NCBI RefSeq assembly: GCF_035920445.1
Contig: NZ_CP109162.1
Span: 4,836,001-4,900,000, forward strand
DNA: 64,000 bases
Source: Nocardia sp. NBC_01730
GTDB taxonomy: Bacteria; Actinomycetota; Actinomycetes; Mycobacteriales; Mycobacteriaceae
Reading direction: 5' to 3'
The translations under genes and the position numbers were made by a program. This document shows positions 26,470 through 36,500 of the stretch, one piece after another (position 1 is the stretch's first letter; each line of letters opens with the position of its first letter). The notes below the pieces were generated by a model that was not told the origin of the DNA, ran no database searches, and worked only from the letters and a program-made list of their open reading frames with translations.

Positions 26470-26585
26470 TCGAGGCGCTGCGCGCGGCGACCCCTGCTTC
26501 CCGCACACCGCGACGAGACGTAGATTCGATACGAACTCGCGAGTAACAACACGGTTCGCAGAGACCGTCCTACAAAGGAGTCCTC

Positions 26586-27806
26586 ATGCCTGAGGCCGTC
26601 ATCGTTTCGACCGCACGCTCCCCGATCGGCCGGGCCCGCAAGGGCTCGCTGGTCGACCTGCGGCCCGACGATCTGACCACGCAGATCGTGCGGGCAGCGC
26701 TCGACAAGGTGCCCGCCCTGGACCCGGCCCAGATCGACGACCTGATCCTCGGCTGCGGTTCCCCTGGCGGCGAGCAGGGCTTCAACATCGCCCGCATCGT
26801 CGCGGTGCAACTCGGCTACGACTTCGTGCCCGGCACCACCGTGCACCGCTACTGCGCCTCGTCGCTGCAGTCCACCCGGATGGCGTTCCACGCGATCAAG
26901 GCGGGCGAGGGCGACGTGTTCATCTCCGCCGGCGTGGAGACGGTGTCCCGCTACGTGAACGGTTCCGCCGACAGCTGGCCGAACACCCAGAACCCGGTGT
27001 TCGAAGCGGCGCAGGCGCGCACGGCGAAGACCGCCGAGGGCGGCGCGGGCATCTGGCACGACCCACGGGAGGACACACTGGTCCCCGACGCCTACATCGC
27101 GATGGGCCAGACCGCCGAGAACGTCGCGACCCGCACCGGCATCACCCGCGAGGAGCAGGACCGCTGGGGCGTCCGCTCGCAGAACCGGGCCGAGGAGGCG
27201 ATCGGGAACGGCTTCTTCGAGCGCGAGATCACCCCGGTGACGCTGCCGAACGGCACCGTGGTCAGCACGGACGACGGTCCGCGCGCCGGCGTCACCTACG
27301 AGGCGGTCTCCGGGCTGAAGCCGGTGTTCCGCCCGGACGGCACCATCACCGCAGGCAACTGCTGCCCGCTCAACGATGGCGCCGCCGCGCTGGTCGTCAT
27401 GAGCGACACCAAAGCCGAGGAGCTGGGCCTGACCCCGCTGGCCCGCATCGTGTCCACCGGTGTCTCCGGCTTGTCGCCGGAGATCATGGGCCTCGGCCCG
27501 ATCGAGGCGTGCAAGCGCGCGCTGGCGCTGGCCGGCAAGACCATCGATGACATCGACCTGGTCGAGATCAACGAGGCGTTCGCGGTGCAAGTGCTCGGCT
27601 CGGCCCGCGAGCTGAAGATCGACGAGGACAAGCTGAATGTGTCCGGCGGCGCTATCGCGCTCGGCCACCCGTTCGGCATGACCGGCGCCAGGATCACCAC
27701 CACGCTGATCAACAACCTGCAGACCTACGACAAGCAGTTCGGTCTGGAGACCATGTGCGTCGGCGGCGGCCAAGGCATGGCGATGGTCATCGAGCGCCTG
27801 AGCTGA
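26586..27806 (+). CDS. fadA3: Acetyl-CoA C-acyltransferase (thiolase)
   Basis: A 406-residue thiolase. The acyl-accepting Cys is in H-R-Y-C-A-S-S-L near residue 92. The remaining active-site motifs are N-E-A-F near 333, G-H-P-F-G-M-T-G near 359, and the C-terminal C-V-G-G-G-Q-G with the base Cys near 392. It performs thiolytic cleavage (beta-oxidation) or the reverse condensation. GGAG is five bases from the ATG. The symbol is by position relative to mycobacterial fadA3 (Rv1074c), near metB and cbs; the substrate range is not predictable. Confidence 0.88.
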   Translation: MPEAVIVSTARSPIGRARKGSLVDLRPDDLTTQIVRAALDKVPALDPAQIDDLILGCGSPGGEQGFNIARIVAVQLGYDFVPGTTVHRYCASSLQSTRMAFHAIKAGEGDVFISAGVETVSRYVNGSADSWPNTQNPVFEAAQARTAKTAEGGAGIWHDPREDTLVPDAYIAMGQTAENVATRTGITREEQDRWGVRSQNRAEEAIGNGFFEREITPVTLPNGTVVSTDDGPRAGVTYEAVSGLKPVFRPDGTITAGNCCPLNDGAAALVVMSDTKAEELGLTPLARIVSTGVSGLSPEIMGLGPIEACKRALALAGKTIDDIDLVEINEAFAVQVLGSARELKIDEDKLNVSGGAIALGHPFGMTGARITTTLINNLQTYDKQFGLETMCVGGGQGMAMVIERLS

Positions 27807-27812
27807 GACGAA

Positions 27813-27850
27813 GAAAGGGCGGTCGCCGGGACTCCGGCGACCGCCCTTTC
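27813..27850. terminator. 17-bp perfect bidirectional terminator
   Basis: GAAAGGGCGGTCGCCGG (27813-27829), loop GACT, then the exact complement ending CCCTTTC. It separates the convergent thiolase and Bax-inhibitor-like genes; the stem bottom is A-T rich on both sides. Confidence 0.85.
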
Positions 27851-27860
27851 TCGTAGTTCG

Positions 27861-28715
27861 CTAGTCGTTCTGGAAGTAGCTCAGCAGTCGCAAAATCTCG
27901 ACGTAGAGCCACACCAGGGTGACGGTCAGGCCGAGGGCGACGCCCCAGGCCGCCCGCTCCGGCGCCTGCGCGCGGATCAGCTGATCGGCGGCGTCGAAGT
28001 CGAGCAGGAAGCTGAACGCGGCGATGGCGATGCACACCAGGCTGAAGACGATCGCCAGCGGGCCTCCGTCACGCAGGCCGAGACCGCCGGAGATGAAGAA
28101 GCCGGCAATCAGATTGCCCAGCACGAGCACCAAGATTCCGATCATGGCGCCGACGATGATCCTGGTGAACCGCGGCGTCACCCGGATGGCGCCGGTCTTG
28201 TAGACCACCAGCATGCCCGCGAACACACCGAACGTGCCGAGCACCGCCTGACCGATCAGCGCACTGCCGCCGACCCCACCGAACTCGATGTCGGTGAACA
28301 TGAACGACAGCGCACCGAGGAACAGACCCTCGGCCACCGCGTAGGACAGCACCAGCACCGGGTTGTCCATCTTGTTCGCGAAGGTCGCGATCAGCACAAG
28401 CACCAGGCCGACCAGGCCGCCGACGATCACAAACAGCGGCGCGAGCGAAGTGTTCGCGTTGGTGAGGCCGTAGGAGATTATCGCGGACAGGGCGAGCACG
28501 CCGAGCGTGACCGCGGTTTTTGTCACCACGTCGTCGATGGTCATCGCCCTGGTGGCAGGGGCCTGCTGATAAGGCTGCGGGTACTGGCCGTATGGCTGCT
28601 GGCCGTACTGGTTGCCGAACTGTCCCGCGGTGGTTACGCCGGAACCGAAGCTGGCGTATCCACCGCCCTCCTGCCTCGGCAGGTTCCTGAAGACCGGATT
28701 GCTCGTGGTACGCAA
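27861..28715 (-). CDS. Bax inhibitor-1 / YccA family membrane protein
   Basis: A 284-residue protein. The N-terminus (T-T-S-N-P-V-F-R-N-L-P) matches the actinobacterial branch of the family, followed by a Gly/Gln/Tyr-rich cytoplasmic segment (residues 20-60). Seven hydrophobic helices then fill residues 75-275 and end R-L-L-S-Y-F. These proteins are pH-sensitive ion leak channels or modulators of membrane proteolysis in other bacteria. A TTG at 28715, seven bases after AAAGGGA, gives the N-terminus typical of the family, so it is preferred to the longer ATG form. Confidence 0.82.
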   Translation of the reverse strand: MRTTSNPVFRNLPRQEGGGYASFGSGVTTAGQFGNQYGQQPYGQYPQPYQQAPATRAMTIDDVVTKTAVTLGVLALSAIISYGLTNANTSLAPLFVIVGGLVGLVLVLIATFANKMDNPVLVLSYAVAEGLFLGALSFMFTDIEFGGVGGSALIGQAVLGTFGVFAGMLVVYKTGAIRVTPRFTRIIVGAMIGILVLVLGNLIAGFFISGGLGLRDGGPLAIVFSLVCIAIAAFSFLLDFDAADQLIRAQAPERAAWGVALGLTVTLVWLYVEILRLLSYFQND

Positions 28716-28850
28716 AGCACGTCCCTTTCTGGAGTCGTTGCCGCTGTTCATCGAGTATGTGCACTCGACATCCAACTGCACTGTCCAACGTTTGTCATCG
28801 GAGGCGAGTTCCCCGGAGACTCGCCGAGCCAGACAATTCGGACTCTACCG

Positions 28851-29996
28851 CTACCGGGGGTCGTGCAGACCACGCACGGACCGAGTCACCGTGAATTTCC
28901 GGTTGCGGCCGACCACTTCGGTCCGGCCCACCATCCGTTCGACCACGCCCCGATAGTTCAGATGCGAGTTGTAGACGGTCCACAGCTCCCCGCCGGGACG
29001 CAGCACCCGGCCGGTCTCGGCGAACATCTTGATCGCCGATCCGGTGTGCACGGCAGCGCCGACGTGGAACGGCGGATTGCACAGCACCAGGTCGGCGCTG
29101 TTGTCCGCGGCCGAGGACATCGCGTCGTCGCGCATGACGGTCACCCGATCGGCGACCTGGTTCGCTTCGGCGGTCTCCCGTGCCGACGCCACCGCCGCGG
29201 CGGACTGATCGGTACCGACCACCTTGATGCCCGGCCGTGCCTTGGCCAGCGCGACGGCCAGGATGCCGGTGCCGCAGCCGAGGTCGATGGCGTCGCGGGC
29301 ATCCGGCTTCATCCACTTCAGGTGCTGGAGCAGGAACCTGGTTCCGATGTCGAGCCGAGCGCCGGAGAAGGCTGCGCCGTGCGCGACCACGTCGATATCC
29401 AGCTCGTCGAGGCGAGCGCGCACCGGAAACCGCGGGTGGCCGACCGGTTTGGGCCCGCCGACCAGCAGGGTGCGCGACTTCTGCCTGCCGCGGCTGGCGC
29501 GCACCTCGGAGAACGACTGGGCGAGAACGTCGTTCATCGACTTGGTCAGATGCTTGTCCCGACCACCCGCGAACACCTCGACTTCGGGGTCGGCGTAGCG
29601 GGCGATGGCGTCGGCGACCTCGGCAAGCCCCGAAAGCACACGCGGTAGGCGAAGCAACACCACCCGGACATCGCCCAGCAAATGGCTGCCTAGCGGGTGC
29701 GCGGTGTAGCGATCCGACAGCCCGGCGGTGCGGGCGTTGTTGGCGAGGGCGAGCTCACCGGTCAGCAAATCCTGGTGCACCCGGACTTCACGCAGATCGT
29801 GGCCCGCGACGGCGCCGAGGGTCAGCGCACCGTAGGCGTCACCGATGATGGCTACGCTTCCGCTATCGGCGGTCGCGAGCGCGTCGGCGGCGACGTCGAG
29901 GATCAACCGATCGGCGGCATCCACGGCGTAGAGATTCAGCGCCTCCACATCCGGATACCGCCGCAGCCGGCTCAGTACGTCCTCGACATGTCCCAC
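28851..29996 (-). CDS. RsmC/RlmG-like rRNA guanine-N2 methyltransferase
   Basis: A 381-residue protein of two tandem Rossmann-like domains, the layout of RsmC and RlmG. The N-terminal half has a degenerate fold without SAM motifs. The C-terminal half carries the SAM site D-L-G-C-G-T-G-I-L-A near residue 240 and the catalytic N-P-P-F-H near residue 310, typical of exocyclic-amine methyltransferases. The likely product is m2G in rRNA; which position is not decidable. GTG 29996 is the only reasonable start before the upstream stop. It lies head-to-tail with, but unlinked from, the Bax-inhibitor gene. Confidence 0.82.
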   Translation of the reverse strand: MGHVEDVLSRLRRYPDVEALNLYAVDAADRLILDVAADALATADSGSVAIIGDAYGALTLGAVAGHDLREVRVHQDLLTGELALANNARTAGLSDRYTAHPLGSHLLGDVRVVLLRLPRVLSGLAEVADAIARYADPEVEVFAGGRDKHLTKSMNDVLAQSFSEVRASRGRQKSRTLLVGGPKPVGHPRFPVRARLDELDIDVVAHGAAFSGARLDIGTRFLLQHLKWMKPDARDAIDLGCGTGILAVALAKARPGIKVVGTDQSAAAVASARETAEANQVADRVTVMRDDAMSSAADNSADLVLCNPPFHVGAAVHTGSAIKMFAETGRVLRPGGELWTVYNSHLNYRGVVERMVGRTEVVGRNRKFTVTRSVRGLHDPR

Positions 29997-30455
29997 ACCT
30001 CAAGTGTGCTAGATCGTTGCCGCATCGTCGCGCCCACCCCGGCGAATCGATGCGTCGAAGGCTCGGGGCGACCGGGGGGTGCGGCATAGCTGCACTGATA
30101 CAGGCGAATTCGACGCAGACCGAAAGAGACGCAGTACACCGCCCGTCGACGACTCCGAGGCCGAGGTGAGTCCCATAGCCGAGCGGTCCGCGCCCCCGCT
30201 TGCGGCCGGAGGCGCGGACTGGTCGAGCGTGTGTGTCAGGCGACCCGGCATGAACCTTCGGCACAGCGATTCCCCTGGGCACGGCGGGCCGTGCACGAGA
30301 TCCCCTGCGCCACTCGACCTGAGCAGCGAGTCCGGCCCGGCCACTTTTTGGCACACATTCGATACCACGCACCGCCGCCGCGTCCGCGACAATCGCGCGA
30401 GCGGTCTGCCATCCCCCTCGAAATACGCTGCCCGATAAAGGGTTTATGGGAAGGG
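29997..30455. other. Non-coding gap with one hairpin
   Basis: About 460 bases without a convincing gene on either strand; third-position GC is not raised in any frame. GTCCGCGCC (30186-30194) pairs exactly with 30211-30219 across a 16-base loop, a possible regulatory or terminator stem. Confidence 0.45.
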
Positions 30456-30599
30456 ATGCACAGCACGGAATTTGCGGTGTCAGGGCTCGAGCAATGGCGA
30501 ATGATCGCCGATCCCGGTGCCGCAGAAGCACGCCGCGTCGCCGTCCCGGGTACGACACCGACATCGGACATCTCGCCGAATTCGCGAGATGGCAATTAG
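30456..30599 (+). CDS. Possible small protein, 47 residues
   Basis: ATG at 30456 with GGGAAGGG directly upstream opens 47 codons (M-H-S-T-E-F-A-V-S-G-L-E-Q-W-R-M-I-A, ending S-R-D-G-N). The ribosome site is good and the first half looks protein-like, but third-position GC is only moderate. It lies 136 bases before the AMIN-like lipoprotein gene. Confidence 0.3.
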   Translation: MHSTEFAVSGLEQWRMIADPGAAEARRVAVPGTTPTSDISPNSRDGN

Positions 30600-30734
30600 A
30601 CAGCAACCGCGATCGGTCGCGATCCATCCGCAAGAGCGCAACACCTTCGTCGGCAACCCCGGCTCCGAAAGGCGACGGACTCGATGCGACGGTAGTTGTA
30701 CCATTCGACACCTCTCTTGCGTAACATCAGCCCC

Positions 30735-31307
30735 ATGCGCAACAGGATGGTGTTCGCTATCGCGACCGCGGCGGTAGTGCTGGGGGGCTGCGGCAACGGC
30801 GGGACCACCCCTGGCGTACCGCTCGCCCCGATCCCCGGCCCGTCGGCCGAAGCGACGCAGGCCATGCCGGAGGACGCCCTGCCCAAGCGGGGCCCGGCCT
30901 CCGAAGACGCCGGGCTCACGGTCACGAACATCCGACTCGGCCACCAGCCCGGCTTCGATCGCGTGGTCTACGAGCTCGGCGGCAAAGGCACGCCCGGCTG
31001 GCTCGTCCAGTACACCGACCACGCGGTGCAGGACGGCAGCGGCAACCCCGTCGAGGTGGCGGGCCGGTCGATCCTCGAAGTACGGATCCTCGGCTCGGCT
31101 TACCCCTTCGACAGTGGGGTGACGCCGTACTCCGGCCCCGACCCCGCGGTCGACGCGTCTGCGCCCGGAATCGCGGGCGTCTACCGGACAGTGGTGTTCG
31201 AAGGCACCACACAGTCGTTCATCGGCGTGCAGACCGATCGGCCCGCCTTCGCCGTGAGCCCCCTGTCCGACCCGACCCGGCTGGTCATCGACATCGCCAC
31301 GCCCTAG
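30735..31307 (+). CDS. AMIN-like domain lipoprotein
   Basis: A 190-residue predicted lipoprotein: M-R-N-R-M-V, a hydrophobic core, and the lipobox V-L-G-G-C at residues 15-19. A Pro-rich linker leads to a domain that begins V-T-N-I-R-L-G-H-Q-P-G-F-D-R-V-V-Y-E and ends T-R-L-V-I-D-I-A. This is the AMIN-like fold of actinobacterial cell-envelope lipoproteins, which may bind peptidoglycan or other wall polymers. The start with the lipobox at standard distance was preferred to the longer frame. Its stop touches the CsoR-like operator. Confidence 0.75.
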   Translation: MRNRMVFAIATAAVVLGGCGNGGTTPGVPLAPIPGPSAEATQAMPEDALPKRGPASEDAGLTVTNIRLGHQPGFDRVVYELGGKGTPGWLVQYTDHAVQDGSGNPVEVAGRSILEVRILGSAYPFDSGVTPYSGPDPAVDASAPGIAGVYRTVVFEGTTQSFIGVQTDRPAFAVSPLSDPTRLVIDIATP

Positions 31308-31332
31308 GAATATACGACCCGGGGGTATATTC
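31308..31332 (+). promoter_or_regulatory. CsoR-like operator/promoter of the DUF6153-DUF305 pair
   Basis: GAATATAC (31308-31315) and GTATATTC (31325-31332) are perfect inverted arms around GACCCGGGG. AT-rich flanks with a G/C tract in the middle are the hallmark of CsoR/RcnR-type copper or nickel repressor sites. The right arm also provides TATATT as a -10 box, which would start transcription at about the GTG of the next gene, so a bound repressor would occlude the promoter. Confidence 0.6.
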
Positions 31333-31334
31333 GA

Positions 31335-32096
31335 GTGGTGGATCGGCGGGCACTAGACTCACTCCTCGTGGTCAACCACACGTTCCAGCTGCCGCACACC
31401 GTGCCGCACTCCACCGACCTGGTGGTGCTCACGGTCAACCCGGTCGCGACCGGGTTGGTCGGCGTCAGCTGTCGCCGGGTCCTCCGTGCGCCCCGGCGGA
31501 CCCGGCTGCTCGGTGTGCTGGCGTTACTCGCTGGGATCGTCGCTATGCATTCGGCCGTCTTCGCGATCTCCGGCCATGCCCATGCGACCACCGGCCACGG
31601 CACCGTGGCCGTCAGATTCGATGACGCCTTTTCGGCCCGAACTCAGCGCGGTCACAACGGGGTTCAGCCAGGTCAGGACAGACCGCAGCCACGTGGCGAC
31701 GGCGACTCCTCAGGCTCGATGGTCGTGCAAGATCACATCCACAATGCGCAGAGCGCTCCCCGAACTCGCCACGCCACCGGGCAGAGCGCTATTCCGGCAC
31801 CACCGCCCGCTCCCCCGACCCGGCCCGTCGACGCGGCGGTGCTCGCCACCGGCGGCGCCGCACCGGACCCGGACTGCGCGGGCAAGGAATGCGGCGGCAC
31901 GCACGGCGGGATGCACGGCTGCGTATTCATCCTTGCCGCGGGCGCTGTGCTGTTCGCGCTGGTCCTGCTCTGTCGGATGGCGGTCGACCGGCCGGGCAGC
32001 GGTGTCGCGCTGCCGCGGCACTGGCGCCCGCGGCGGAGCCGACCGCCGCCCTGGACCGTGCCCACCCTGGCCGAACTGGCGATTCTGCGGATCTGA
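31335..32096 (+). CDS. DUF6153-family membrane protein
   Basis: A 253-residue protein with two membrane helices: near residues 58-78 (L-L-G-V-L-A-L-L-A-G-I-V-A-M-H-S-A-V-F) and near 195-215. Just before the second lies a Cys/His/Met-rich metal-binding-like motif (D-C-A-G-K-E-C-G-G-T-H-G-G-M-H-G-C). The extracytoplasmic loop is His-rich and low in complexity. The family occurs next to DUF305 genes, as here. The GTG at 31335 would be nearly leaderless; the first 55 residues are unusual and a later start cannot be excluded. Confidence 0.65.
   Translation: MVDRRALDSLLVVNHTFQLPHTVPHSTDLVVLTVNPVATGLVGVSCRRVLRAPRRTRLLGVLALLAGIVAMHSAVFAISGHAHATTGHGTVAVRFDDAFSARTQRGHNGVQPGQDRPQPRGDGDSSGSMVVQDHIHNAQSAPRTRHATGQSAIPAPPPAPPTRPVDAAVLATGGAAPDPDCAGKECGGTHGGMHGCVFILAAGAVLFALVLLCRMAVDRPGSGVALPRHWRPRRSRPPPWTVPTLAELAILRI
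31436..31457. repeat. 22-base perfect palindrome inside the DUF6153 5' region
   Basis: CAACCCGGTCG followed directly by CGACCCGGTTG read in reverse complement: a gap-free dyad of 22 bases about 100 bases after the proposed start. It may be an operator if the true start is further downstream, or an mRNA hairpin. Confidence 0.5.
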
Positions 32097-32183
32097 CAGC
32101 TCCGCCGCGTCCGTGTGTCCGAACCACGGTCGCGGCGTTGCCCCCTCCGCTGTCAGAATTCCCAGTTCGCAAGGAGCACCCCC

Positions 32184-32798
32184 ATGTTCATCACCCGTAC
32201 CCGCGTAACCCTCGCCGTCACCGCGGTAGCCACAGTGGCCCTCGCCGGATGTGGCGGCGACAATGGCGATGCCATGCCTGGCATGGAGCACGGCACGTCG
32301 AGTATGGCGGCGACCTCGAGTACACAGGCCCGCATCGATTTCAACGACACCGATGTGTCATTTCTCCAGATGATGTATCCGCATCACGCGCAGGCTGTCG
32401 ACATGGCGAAGCTGGCGCCGAGCCGGAGCCGGAATCAACAGCTGCTCGCGCTCGCCGCAGCCATCGAGCAGGCACAGGCGCCGGAGATGCAGCGGATCAC
32501 CACCCTGCTGCAGAGCTTCGGCAAGCCCGCCCCCACCGCAGGTGACGGGCACATGGGCCACAGCATGCCCGGCATGATGTCCGCCGAGCAGATGTCCGCT
32601 TTGCAAGGCGCGACCGGTCCGGACTTCGACCGCCAATGGCTGACCATGATGATCGAACACCACTCCGGCGCCATCGCCATGGCCGAGACCGAGTCGACCG
32701 GCGGCACGAATACCGACGCGCAGGCGCTCGCCCGCGCGATCGTCGCGAATCAACAGGCGGAGATCGAGCAGATGCGCACCATGCTCGGCAACAGCTGA
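32184..32798 (+). CDS. DUF305 lipoprotein, metal-binding type
   Basis: A 204-residue lipoprotein: signal sequence with lipobox V-A-L-A-G-C at residue 23, then two DUF305 halves, each a helical ferritin-like repeat. Paired motifs are visible: F-L-Q-M-M-Y-P-H-H-A-Q-A-V near residue 58 and W-L-T-M-M-I-E-H-H-S-G-A-I near 153. The His-His and Met residues, and the Met/His-rich inserts M-P-G-M-E-H and G-H-M-G-H-S-M-P-G-M-M, suggest copper or silver binding outside the membrane. GGAG lies upstream of the ATG. It is probably co-transcribed with DUF6153 from the CsoR-like site. Confidence 0.85.
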   Translation: MFITRTRVTLAVTAVATVALAGCGGDNGDAMPGMEHGTSSMAATSSTQARIDFNDTDVSFLQMMYPHHAQAVDMAKLAPSRSRNQQLLALAAAIEQAQAPEMQRITTLLQSFGKPAPTAGDGHMGHSMPGMMSAEQMSALQGATGPDFDRQWLTMMIEHHSGAIAMAETESTGGTNTDAQALARAIVANQQAEIEQMRTMLGNS

Positions 32799-32936
32799 GC
32801 GCGCGACCGCGCCGATATCGACCATCGATATCGGCGCGGATCGCCGACCGGCGTCCGCGGCAGGACGTACCGTCGGAATGTCCGGCTTTGTTGCGCCTGT
32901 CCGGCCGGACCTTTCGAGGGGAAAGAAGGACTGACC

Positions 32937-33452
32937 ATGCGACGACTGGAACGTGTCGGCATGGCCGTCGCCGCGGCGGCCACCACCGCGGGCGTGCTGG
33001 TCATCGGCGCCTGTGCACAGCAGGTGCCCGGCACCGCCCTGGCCGACCGGACCGAACTGTCCGCGTACGCCTCGGCGGTCACCTCGTCCGCGGCTGCGGG
33101 TCGCGCGACCGACTCGGCATGCGACGCCTTCCGCACCGCGAACGGCAGCTCGGTTCGGGCGTTCCACGTCTACATCGACGCGAGCAACAGCAAAGGCGTC
33201 GACGACCCGGAAACGAAGCGCAAGGCCGACTCCGCCGTCACCACGTTGCGCGACAACGCGCACTCGGTCGACCAGAGCGTGACCGGGAGCGTGCCGTCCG
33301 CGATCGCCTACCCGCTGGGCGCCTACCGCGACGACACCAACGCCCTCGCCGACACGCTGGCCCGTGAACCGGACACCGACACCTTGAACGCTGTGATCGC
33401 CGAATTCAACGCCGCCAAGGACGACGCGCTGACGGCGTGCTCGACGCACTGA
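32937..33452 (+). CDS. Secreted/lipoprotein of unknown function
   Basis: A 171-residue protein with a lipoprotein-type N-terminus (M-R-R-L-E-R, hydrophobic stretch, L-V-I-G-A-C near residue 26). The mature part is all-helical and Ala/Asp-rich, with two Cys (S-A-C-D-A-F and T-A-C-S near the end) that may form a disulfide. It resembles the abundant small helical lipoproteins of Nocardia and mycobacteria that lack assigned function. GAGGGGAAAGAAGGA precedes the ATG. It follows the DUF305 gene after about 140 bases and may have its own promoter. Confidence 0.65.
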   Translation: MRRLERVGMAVAAAATTAGVLVIGACAQQVPGTALADRTELSAYASAVTSSAAAGRATDSACDAFRTANGSSVRAFHVYIDASNSKGVDDPETKRKADSAVTTLRDNAHSVDQSVTGSVPSAIAYPLGAYRDDTNALADTLAREPDTDTLNAVIAEFNAAKDDALTACSTH

Positions 33453-33590
33453 GGCAACTGGCCGCGTCCGCGCCGAATCCGGGGCGTCCCGCCCGCTCCG
33501 GAACCTCCCCGTCGCCCTTCTCATCCATGGCGAGCGACACCTGCTGGTTATAGCATCACCGAGTTACAGGCACTCGGAACGGATGATGAC

Positions 33591-36500
33591 ATGACGAGCG
33601 GTAGCGGGGACCCGCGTCCACCCGTCCGTACCGGGCATCGCCGGTCGGCCGAGCCGGCCACGCCAACGCTCGGCGCCTTGCTCGCGACGGCGGCGACGCA
33701 CAATCCCGACGGCATCGCCGTGGTGTGCGGGGAGACCGAGATCACCTACCGAGACCTCGATGCCCGCTCGTCCCAGCTGGCGCGGACCCTGCTGGGAATG
33801 GGCGCCGGCCCCGAAACCACGGTGGCGGTGGCTCTGCCGCGCTCGCTCGACTCGGTGCTCGCCGTGTGGGCGGTCGCGAAGACCGGCGCCGCGTTCGTGC
33901 CGATCGATCCTGGATTTCCGCGCGCACGCATCGAGTTCCAGGTCACCGACTGCGGCGCCACGCTCGGCCTGACCCGGCGCGCACACGCGACGACGCTGCC
34001 CGCGGGCGCGCGATGGCTCGCGTTGGACGACCCCGAGGTGTCGGCGCGGGTGTCGGCGCATCCCGCGGACCCGATCGCGTACTTCGATCGGCCCACGCGA
34101 CTGCGCGCCTCGAATATCGCCTACGTGATCTACACATCGGGTTCGACCGGGCGACCGAAAGGTGTTGCCGTCCCCCACGCCGGGCTGGCTCCGCTCGGTG
34201 CCGAGCTGGCCGCACGGCACTCGCTCGACAAGGACGCGCGGGTCCTGCACTTCGCGTCGCCGAGCTTCGATGCCTCGGTGCTGGAGCTGCTGCTCGCGGT
34301 CTGCTCCGCCGCCACGATGGTGATCGCCCCGTCGACCGTCTACGGCGGCAGCGCCCTGGCGGACCTGCTCGCGCGGCACGCGATCACCCATGCCTTTCTC
34401 ACGCCGTCCGCGCTGGCCTCGCTCGAGCCGAGCGGACTCGCCGCGCTGCGCTCGGTCATGGTCGGCGGTGAGGCGTGCCCTCCGATGCTGGTGCGGCACT
34501 GGGCCGATGGCCGCCTGTTCCACAATGCCTACGGTCCGACCGAATCCACGATCTTGGCTACACTCAGCTCCGCGTTGTCCCCCGACGCACCGGTCACCAT
34601 CGGATCGGCGGTGCGTGGCATGCGCTGCCACGTGCTCGACCAGCGATTACGCCCGGTCGGTGTCGGCGTGGTCGGCGAGTTGTACGTCTCCGGACCCGGT
34701 GTGGCCAGGGGATACCACGGGCGGCCCGATCTGACCGCGCAACGCTTCCTCGCCGATCCGTTCGGACCTCCTGGCTCCAGGATGTATCGCACCGGTGATC
34801 TCGTCCGCAGGAACACCCCGAGCGAATTGGACTATCTCGGCCGCGGCGACGACCAGATCAAGGTGCGGGGTTTCCGGGTCGAACTCGGCGAAATAGACGC
34901 GATCTTGTCCACGCAGCCTGGTGTGCGGCTGGCCGTGACCGTCGATCGCAAAAGCAGCACGGGCGAGACGAGCCTGGCCGCATTCGTCCAGCCCGAACCC
35001 GGATATGCTCCGGACCCCGCCGCACTGGCGGACGCACTCGCCGCGCTGCTGCCGAACTATCTGCAGCCGAACACGATCACCCTCATGGACCTGATCCCAC
35101 GGACCCCGACGGGCAAGGCCGATCGATCGGCGCTACGCGCCCGCGCGCTCGACCAGCCCGGCTATCGACCGGTGTCCGACCTCGGCGAGGAACTGGTCGC
35201 CGAGGTGTTCGCCCGTGTCCTCGGTCGGGAACGCTTCGGGGCCGACGCCGATTTCTTTGCGGCGGGCGGCAATTCGCTGCTGTCCACCCAGGTCGCCGCA
35301 CGGCTGAGCGAGACATGGCGTGTGCGGATACCCCCGCGGCTGGTGTTCGACCATCCGACCGTCGCCGGGCTCGCCAAGGCCATCCGCTCGCAGCAGTTCG
35401 ACGCGGCCCGCCCGGCTCTCCTGGCGCGGTCGCGGCCGGAGCGAATCCCGCTCTCGCCCGCCCAGCTTCGGTTCTGGCTGCGCAATCAGTTCGATACGGC
35501 GTCGTCGGTGGACAACATCGGCTTCGCGCTACGGCTGTCGGACCTGGATGTCCCCGCGTTGTGCGCGGCGTTCACCGACACCGTCGAACGGCACGAGTCG
35601 CTGCGCACGATGTACCCCGCCGACGAGACTGGTCCGCGCCAGCTGATCCTCGAAACCGAGCGCGTGGTCGGCGATTTCGCGGTGGAGGAACTCCCCGACG
35701 ACGCGGTGCCTGGCCGGGTGCACGCCACCCTGCGCCGTGGTTTCGACGTATCCGCCGAAGTGCCGCTGCGGGTTCGGCTGCTGCGCACGCCTCAGGAGTA
35801 CATCCTGGTGTGCGCCTTGCACCACATCTGCGCCGACGGTTCCTCGCTGGCGCCGCTGGCCCGCGACGTCGCCCTCGCCTACGCCGCACGAAGCAAGGGC
35901 ACCGCCCCCGCCTGGCAGCCGCCGGACCTGCAGTACGCCGACTACGCGCTGTGGCAGCAGGACCTGCTCGGCGCCAGGGACGACCCGGATTCGATGCTCT
36001 CCCGGCAACTCGCGTATTGGACACAGGAGCTGGCCGGCCTGCCCGACGAACTCGACTTGCCCGCCGACCGGCCGCGCCGCGCTGTCGCGTCACTGCGTGG
36101 CTCGGCGATCCAGCGGTCGGTGCCCGCGGCACTGCACCGCGACCTGCTCGCCGTCGCGGGCGCGCATCGCGCGACGCTGTTCATGGTGATGCGGGCGGCG
36201 CTGGCCGTGCTGCTCGCCCGGCTTTCCGGCAGCACCGACATCGCCATCGGTGTGCCGATGACCAACCGTGCCGAGCCCGCACTCGCGGACGTCGTCGGCC
36301 TGTTCGTCAACACCACCGTCGCGCGGACCAACATCGACCCGGGTGAGAGCTTCACGGCACTGCTCGACCGGACCAGGGAACGGGACCTGACGAACTTCGC
36401 GCACTCCGAGGTTCCGTTCGAGCATGTCGTGGACGCGGTCGACCCGACACGCTCGCCCGGGCGGCACACGCTGTACCAGGTCGGCTTCGCGTTCCAGAAC

